From Geosiphon pyriformis (Eukaryota > Glomeromycota > Glomeromycetes > Archaeosporales > Geosiphonaceae): DNA of 64,000 bases. Position 1 is the stretch's first letter. The number at the start of each line of letters is the position of its first letter. This document shows, piece by piece, positions 58,110 to 64,000 of this stretch. The stretch spans positions 907,181 to 971,180 of the forward strand of contig JAAOMT010000597.1 in NCBI GenBank assembly GCA_016748015.1, given 5' to 3'. The notes beneath the pieces were generated by a model. The model saw only the letters and a list, made by a program, of their open reading frames with translations, was not told where the DNA came from and did no database searches. A program made the position numbers and the translations under genes.

Positions 58110-58594
58110 TGTCAATTATTATTAAAACTCTCATAATACCTACAAACAACAAATCAGATATAATAGTTTCATTATTGTCTTCTGATGGTGGTGGTGGCTT
58201 ATAAAAAAGAGTAATTGAATGTTGTAATATTTGAGAAATTTTGTTTAGTGTTCTATAATCCTTTTCAGAAACTTCTCTAATTTTTTTTACTATTATAAAA
58301 AGAATGATTTCCATTGATAATTGGAAAATCTCCCTAACTGTACATGTCTGATTAAATATAAGATGACATCTGATGTTCATATCTAATATTATATGATTAT
58401 AGTGTGACTATAGAGAGTGGAAATTATTTATATTCTGCTATCATATTTGTGGGAATAGGAACTATAAGGAGATAAATATAGTAAAAGTGACTATAAGAAG
58501 ATAATATTATATATAAATGGTTTTGGTTTTTAAAAAAATGTAATTATAAAAAAATAGTGACTATAACTAGAGGGACTATAGAGAGAGTTCACTG
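58110..58594 (+). mobile_element. 3' end of a pogo/Tigger-like element with terminal repeat
   Basis: Plus-strand coding tail with SFSETSLIFFTIIKRMISIDNWK preceded by an acidic/Gly patch (SLLSSDGGGG), like the C-terminal tails of pogo-type transposases. Then several copies of GACTATA..AGAG (58405-58590), ending GACTATAGAGAGAGTTCACTG at 58594. A TA (58595-58596) follows, as for TA-targeting elements, and LINE ORF1 coding resumes directly after it. Confidence 0.5.
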
Positions 58595-58596
58595 TA

Positions 58597-59418
58597 TAGC
58601 AAAGTCTAATGCTGATTCTTAAACATTTATGTTTGTTTATTATTAACAACTTTAATTATATGTACAGAATTTTTATCCATAAAAATTAATCACTTAATTA
58701 AAACTAAATTAGCAATATTAGCAGACTTAAATTCTATTAAAGTCTTTTGTTAAAGACTAATAAGCTGTATCTTAATTGACATAATTTTGTCAAATTTAGA
58801 AAAAACTAATTCTATAACCAATTTAAAAAAATCAACTAAAATTTTCTTAATAATTATTTCTTAATTTTTATAATTGTTTATCTTTTTTATTTTATTATTT
58901 ACCAAGATTTTTTTATTGACAGTTAATTTTTTAACTTTGTTCAAGCTCAATTTAAATGTAAAGAATGATTTAATAATTTTTGGAAATTTTGAGAAATTAA
59001 AAGCTTTTTTAAAACTATCAATATAATAAAAATTTTTTTACTGTTATTAATTTATTTCTAAAAATTTTTTATACACAGCTGATAGTTTAATATCAAATGT
59101 AAAAAATTTTGCTGAATTAAAACTTTGTTTTTTTAAGACATATAATTTAGTTAATGATAAATAATTGAATTCAGAAAACTTAGGAACCAGAAGTATCAAA
59201 ATTTTATTATTATTATCATTTAAATTGTTAAAAAAAATTTTTTTTGGCTGACTGTTCAAAACATAAGTCTTAGTATATATCTTTTTAAGTATAATATTAT
59301 CTATTTTTAAAGCATTCAAATCTATATAACTAGTCTTTTCTGTAATTGTATTTTTTATGTTTTCTACATCTAAGATTTTATTAATACTACTTATTTTACT
59401 TATAACTTTGCTATCCAA
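58597..59418 (-). pseudogene. LINE ORF1, third lineage (N-terminal part)
   Basis: ATG 59418 starts MDSKVISKISSINKILDVEN; the first 123 codons are open (59047-59418), including SYIDLNALKIDNI and KFSEFNYLSLTKLYVLKKQS. Below 59046 stops appear, but an RRM-like fold is clear: IIIKKILVDFF, then VFSKFDKIMSIKIQLISL*QKTLIEF (RNP-like strands). It ends at the pogo-type insertion at 58596. The N-terminus differs from the ORF1s at 42.7 and 60.6 kb, so this is another LINE lineage of the same kind. Confidence 0.65.
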
Positions 59419-59750
59419 AATTTAACAAACTTAATACTATTAATACACAGATTAATAAAACTAAAAAAACCAATAAATAACTTAATTATATTAATTTCAA
59501 CATTAAGCTTTTTTGGTTTTTTGTAGAAAGTATTATAAGAGTAAACACTCTTTACTTGTTTTTTTTTGTGTTAAAATGGATCTCCAATTTAGCAAAACCA
59601 AAACTCAACTTATTAACAAAAAAAACTTATTAGTTCTATAGCCATAAACAAAGATAAATTAAAAAAAATAACTGTAAAACTAAATAGGAAAAAGATATAA
59701 AAAATTTATTTTTTTAATATATTTTAACTCTTATTGTAACTAAAAAATCA
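59419..59750. other. AT-rich 5' flank of the LINE ORF1
   Basis: Between the ORF1 start and the LTR fragment; no gene, promoter or repeat is recognised in it. Confidence 0.35.
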
Positions 59751-59754
59751 ACAA

Positions 59755-60145
59755 AAAAAAGATTTTTAAGTTTTTTGTATAATAAACAAAAATTTAAGTA
59801 GTAATAATTAACAATATTTAATATTAAATTTTTTTGGCATAATGATTGATTTATTCTAGTATTTTTTATTTTTTTAATAAGTAATTCAATTATTAATAAC
59901 TTAATCTTATATTTATTTTTATATTTTTACCAAACAATTTTTAATCTTTTAATTTTAACACTTTTTTAAATAAATTAATTAATTAAATAATAACAAAACA
60001 AAAACAAAATAATAATAATACAAAAATAAATAAATAAAAAATAATATTTTGTTAATAATTATAATTAAAATTATTGGTTTAAATTAATTAAATTTTTTAA
60101 ATAAATACTATTAATATTAATTATTTTAATAAGTTTAATATTAAA
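59755..60145 (-). repeat. LTR fragment of family 1
   Basis: Aligns with the central part of copy A's LTR (8195-8600): TTTTTTGTATAATAAACA, the long AT runs, and GTTAATAATTATAATTAAAATTATTGG. Both termini are missing. It runs up to the LINE fragment at 60.16 kb. Very decayed. Confidence 0.55.
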
Positions 60146-60159
60146 AATAAGTAATTATT

Positions 60160-60455
60160 AATTTTCAATCTAATGTTTCTTTGGGAGCATAAGTCTGTTA
60201 ATGTTAAAACTGATCACTTTAAAACTGCCAAATGACTAGTTGATTTAGTTTCTTGCAATACAACTTTGTTTTCTGTCATTTAAAAAATGTCATCTTTAAA
60301 TAAGTTTTCTTCTGTGACATTAGCATAGTGTGTTTTTAATTGGTCTGAGTAACTAGTCACATGTAGAAAGTACATGATTAACATCTAGTTTAGATTATTT
60401 CTTTGATATATAGTACTAGGTTGTTTTTGGGCTATACTTGTTAAGCAAATAAAAA
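60160..60455 (+). pseudogene. 3' fragment of an ORF1-only LINE
   Basis: The coding part 60170-60320 matches the end of ORF1 at 19.38-19.53 kb (LWKYESADVKSDVF region and LNKFSSV), with stops. It is followed by the LINE tail at 60345-60450. No ORF2 sequence lies between ORF1 and tail. Confidence 0.65.
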
Positions 60456-60594
60456 ATAAAAAATTATTAATAAAATAATTTACATATATATACAATTTTA
60501 ATAAATAATTTAATTATAAATAATAATTGTGTTTTTATTAAATAAAAACTTTGTTTTAAATACTAAATTTGAACCTCTTTGTCTCCTTAATTTT

Positions 60595-62724
60595 ATGACC
60601 ACGACCAGAGCAAAGAGTAAAAAAGCTGCACCTAATATCTGTCCTGAGATATTTAATAAAATTTCAACCAGAGGAGCTCTTTCTGTTATAGAAGCAACTA
60701 GACAAAACGTTTTAGAAGCTTTTTCCCTACCCAGTAATCGTGATAAGCTGCCTTTGGTAGCCACTGAAGTGACTTCCTCATCTTTGGCTGGTTTCTCACC
60801 AGTCAAAGTCCTTTCAAAGAAACACATCTGGATTAGTCTCAGTATTGCCTCCACCCCAACCAAGAGCCCAAAAGTTTTTAATAATAGACCAGTAAATAAG
60901 CTGGTCTTCTCCTCTATAGATTCAACATCTGGTGCTTCTAGCACCATCTCTTCAAAAAAAAAAATGGTCAAAAAGACCAAAAATTCAGAAAAGTGGGGGC
61001 AGTTGCTTGCTTCTGCTATTGTTACACCGAACCCCTTTGTGGTTCCCAATGAAATCTTAGATGAGATTTCCATAGCATCATCTGGCACATCATCCAAGAT
61101 AGGCCAAGATCAACCACTGGCTGTGTTGTCAAATGTGGTATCTTCCGGCAGATCATTGCTGGTTTTAGAAGCAAAACAATCTTCTTCTGTTAGATCATCT
61201 GTTCTTGGAAACTGGGCTGATCAAATGGAAACTGAGTCATCTCCTTCTTTAGTTTCTGGTGCTACTTCTGGTGGTGCTTGGGAAACTATTACTAATCATC
61301 AAAAATTTGCTGGATGGGTGGCCTTCACTCTGGTGTCTGGTGCTACTTTTAAGATCAAATTGGCTCATGTTAAGGCTGTTTTTCAGTCTGTGCATGGTTT
61401 CTTGGATGCTAAATCTGTTTCAAAAGACAATGTAAAGCTTTTCTGTGTGAAGTTTGCTTCTGAACATTCTTTGGAAGCTGCATTTTTGGTTGAGCTTACA
61501 AGCTCTGTTCATTTGGCCACTTTCAAAATTGCCAAGTCTTTGATGGTTTCTGAATCTGGTTCCTCTTCTGCTGCTGTTGTGCTGTGTGATGTGCCTTTGG
61601 ATGTGTCTGCTGCTAACATTAAGTTGGCTCTCAGTGTGTTTGGTAGTGTCACTTGTGTTGTGCTAAAGCCTGCTGGCATTTGGCAGTACATGGTGGTTTA
61701 TTTTGAAAAGTTGGATTCTGCTGTGTCTGCCTTGAAGCATTGGTTAGTCTTGATATGCAAGGATAATGTTAGAATCCTCCCTCTGGTGAATCAAAATGAG
61801 ACTATTTTGTTTCGTAATAAGTTTAAGGCCAAATTGGTCAACCTTCTCTCTGGCTGTACTGCCTTTGAAATCAGTGATATGATTTCTCAGATTGGTGGTC
61901 GAACATGTTTCATCCCTTGTTCTCCTGATTCTGGTTGTCGTTCCTGGTTTGCTTTGGTTATATTTGACTCTCAAGATGATTTGGATTCTGCTGTGGTCAA
62001 GACTGATACTCTAAGGAAATGCTGTATCTGATGGGAAACTCCTGGCTGCTGGCACTGCTTTAGGTGTCAAGAAATGGGCCATCTGGCCATGAATTGCAAG
62101 ATTTTCCCACCTTCTACTCCCAAGGTTCCCAAGGTTTTCAAGTCTTGTTTTGTGGGTTTTGCTTTATATGCCAAAACTGCTGCTCCTTCTGGTTTTTCTG
62201 AGTTTCCTCTTTTGGTGGCTTCTTTGGCTGCTTCTGCTGCTGATCCTGCTGTTGGTTCTAGATTGGACTTTTTGGAAAAGCAGATTTCAGATTTGGCTGC
62301 TCTGGTTAAGTTTATTATTGAGCTTGTTGGTTTTTTGGTTGCTTTGGTGTCTTGTCTTCTTAATAATAATGCTGTTAAGACTGTTCAAGTCGAGAAAAAT
62401 CTCATTTTTATGAAGAGTGCTGCTAACAATTTTTCTAACCTCTTGGTTGAGGTTTCCAAGGACATTGCTTGTCTTAGATCTGAGGTTGACTTTGGTAATA
62501 TAGATTATGATGGTATACTGGCTGCTAAGCCTTTCTTTTTAAGTAAGAACACTATTAAGTATGTTATTGCTTTGTGGCATATGTTTGGTGCTGAAACCAG
62601 AGGCAATATTGAGTCTACTAGATTGTTTCTTAGTGAGTTTATTTTTGACTCTAGGAATCTGAATGGTATCATTGAAAGAATTTGTGAGTTGGGATTATTT
62701 CCACCTACTTTTAATTCAGCATAG
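60595..62724 (+). pseudogene. LINE ORF1, youngest copy, with zinc knuckle
   Basis: I choose ATG 60595 (MTTTRAKSKKAAPN) because it is the first ATG shared with the old copy (17461); the frame upstream to 60529 is not conserved. Open to TGA 62029-62031, then open again in the same frame to TAG at 62722-62724, so about 710 codons with one stop. N-terminal third: Ser/Pro/Lys-rich, probably disordered. Middle: RRM-like with LALSVFGSVTCVVLKPAG. Then FEISDMISQIGGRTC. Zinc knuckle CFRCQEMGHLAMNC just after the stop. C-terminal third: helical, possibly coiled coil (RLDFLEKQISDLAALVK). ORF1 proteins bind LINE RNA. The LINE tail follows directly and no ORF2 is attached. Confidence 0.8.
62056..62097 (+). 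other. Zinc knuckle coding segment of ORF1
   Basis: CFRCQEMGHLAMNC has full C-x2-C-x4-H-x4-C spacing. It lies past an in-frame TGA, in the same frame on both sides, so either the stop is a mutation or the knuckle requires readthrough. Counterparts at 18.87 kb and 41.47 kb (minus) are eroded. Confidence 0.7.
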
Positions 62725-62860
62725 TGAGTCCTTGATTGGGCCGAGTGTCTGATCACATGTAGAAAACGCATGATTTATGCCTATAATGTAATCTCTTATA
62801 TGGTATTATAGTTTTAGGTAATATTTGGGTCTCGTTCGTTAAAATATAATAAAAAAAAAA
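62725..62860 (+). repeat. LINE 3' tail of the youngest ORF1-only copy
   Basis: Contains GTCTGATCACATGTAGAAAA, CATGATTTATG and AGGTAATATTTGGGTCTCG, then an A-rich end. It is the best preserved form of the tail also found after ORF2 at 175-300. Confidence 0.72.
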
Positions 62861-63032
62861 TTTATTAACTTTTAAAAATACAAAAATTTAAAATTTTTAG
62901 TAATTTTTATATATTATTGAATTATTATTAAAATTTCTAATATTTTTAAAATCTTTTTTGGTTTTTTAAAATTTTAATATTATATTATTTACTAACTTTT
63001 AATATTTGATTTGTTATTTCTATTATATACAA

Positions 63033-64000
63033 TTAGCTTTTGTTGATGATACTATCTGAGTTGAGAGTAGTCAGACTGTTACACAATTTATATTGAACAT
63101 TGCTAATAAGTTCTTTGTAATTAATGATATTTTAATTAATAATGACAAAACAGTAGCCATTTTTATTAACCAGAGAGTTTGAAATGCTGTTTTCAAAATC
63201 AGTAGGTTGTCTATTTTGATTGCTAAACATGGTGTGCCTCATAGATATTTGAGTATATTTTTGTCGACTGATGGTTTGTCTAAGCCCAGCTTGGCTAAAG
63301 CTCAGTCTGATGTCAAATTCTTTTCAAATATGGTGCTACGTAAAGCTATTTCAAACAAACAATTCATGTATTTGGTGTTAGCTGTACTTCAACCCATTGT
63401 TAGCTATCATACACAATTTAGTTTTGTGTCTTCTGCTGTTTGTCAGTGCTGAGATGGTCTGGTTAGAAAAGACTTTAAGTCAAAGGCTGGTTTGTCCTGA
63501 GATTTTTCAAATGAGGTGCTCTATCATTCTTTACTTTATGGTCTGAAAATATTCAAACAAGTTCAAGCTAAATGGAAGTCTTCTTCTGTCATAAGTTTTT
63601 CTAATTCTTCTGGAATTGTTAGTCAGCTTTTTGAGTACCACTTCCTGGATTTGCAGATTTTGGGCTGGGCCCCTCTTAATCCCCTGCAATTCTCTGTAAG
63701 GCTGCGTGTTGCTCTTTCTAACAACTTTCTGGCTGAGATAGTGCGTATTTTTTTAATCAATAAGATATCTATGATGAATAATTTGCTTAATGCTTTCTTA
63801 GTCCTGGCAAATATCCTGTCTCTGGTGTCTTAGAGCTTTTTTTGTACTATGATTAAGTTAGTTATTTAAAAAGATTTGGTGTAGCTTTCTGTGATAGACT
63901 TTTAGATAAACGAGATAAAGTTTTGAATTAGTAAACATTCTGGCATTGGAAGAGACTGGATCCCAGAGAACTTGTGCCTTCTTGGTTTATATTGGTGTCA
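63033..64000 (+). pseudogene. LINE ORF2, RT second half (runs off the window)
   Basis: Begins at the RT active site AFVDDTI (both Asp kept), followed by a TGA where Trp is expected. Then INNDKTVAIFINQ, PHRYLSIFLSTDGLSKPSLA, an open piece 63207-63452, KSKAGLS*DF, and 63516-63833 with FLDLQILGWAPLNPLQF and NNFLAEIVRIFL. It ends with a WIPENLCLLG-like stretch at the window edge. The 5' end at the active site suggests 5' truncation. Least decayed ORF2 in the window. The 62870-63030 gap before it is plain AT-rich sequence. Confidence 0.75.

Noticed and set aside
62150-62413. Trp/Leu-rich frame overlapping LINE ORF1
   Set aside because: Out-of-frame shadow of ORF1; it is not present in the older copy at 19 kb.
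63037-63100. TGA read as Trp (alternative genetic code), suggested by FVDDTI followed by TGA
   Set aside because: TAA and TAG stops are just as common in the same genes, and TGA also stands for Arg in several places; G-to-A and C-to-T decay explains all of them.
1-64000. Organelle, apicomplexan or bacterial origin because of extreme AT content
   Set aside because: LTR retrotransposons, LINEs, spliced Kelch gene and Tc1 and pogo elements are nuclear eukaryotic features; the particular families fit a mycorrhizal fungus.

Overview
The window looks like nuclear DNA of a very AT-rich fungus whose genome is filled with old transposons. The repeat families (TX1-like LINEs with RRM and zinc-knuckle ORF1 proteins, Ty3/Gypsy elements with a dUTPase inside pol, and a DDE-like transposase family), together with a nuclease-kinase gene, a membrane Kelch gene and a leucine-rich-repeat gene, resemble what I remember of arbuscular mycorrhizal fungi (Glomeromycotina, Gigaspora-like). 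That assignment rests on remembered families and was not searched. I see no intact housekeeping gene, rRNA, tRNA or CRISPR. Nearly all coding sequence is broken by stops and frameshifts. Most differences between copies are C-to-T or G-to-A.

Layout. 1-2870: the end of one LINE ORF2 with its 3' tail, then a second ORF2 (RT end, RNase H, Cys/His tail) split by a solo LTR (1020-1924). 2871-8087: minus-strand Gypsy element of family 2 (copy C). 8088-17400: minus-strand Gypsy element of family 1 (copy A), inserted into C and itself split by an opposite-facing solo LTR (9890-10706). 17400-19690: an ORF1-only LINE. 19720-20870: leucine-rich-repeat gene relic. 20890-22650: DDE-like transposase. 23218-24875: a gene with coiled coil, PD-(D/E)XK-like nuclease and protein kinase. 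26245-43000: a full LINE on the minus strand (ORF1 at 41440-42720, ORF2 below it), split in its endonuclease domain by the most complete element of the window, Gypsy copy D (30410-40332, two LTRs). 43010-47697: a second family-2 Gypsy (copy B). 48737-50240: Kelch membrane-protein gene relic. 50368-51385: Tc1-like transposase. 52490-54073: second copy of the DDE-like transposase plus the kinase-gene tail. 54090-55198: pogo/Tigger transposase. 55715-56480: relic of an unrecognised gene. 56732-57572: solo LTR. 58110-58594: pogo/Tigger end, inserted into a third LINE ORF1 (58597-59418). 60160-64000: three LINE pieces in tandem, the least decayed sequence of the window.

How the parts fit. Family-1 Gypsy elements order their domains as gag with zinc knuckle, protease, Cys-rich module, dUTPase, RT, RNase H, integrase and an extra post-integrase ORF. 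Their LTRs run from TGTTAC to GTAACA, make 4-bp target duplications and carry a CCAAT box, a palindrome array containing TTCCAGAA, and a TATA box. The LINEs come as full elements and as ORF1-only units, both ending in the same 3' tail. The most interesting signals are the dUTPase-carrying Gypsy, the shared LINE tail, the heat-shock-element-like LTR array, and the duplicated block joining a kinase-gene tail to a transposase.
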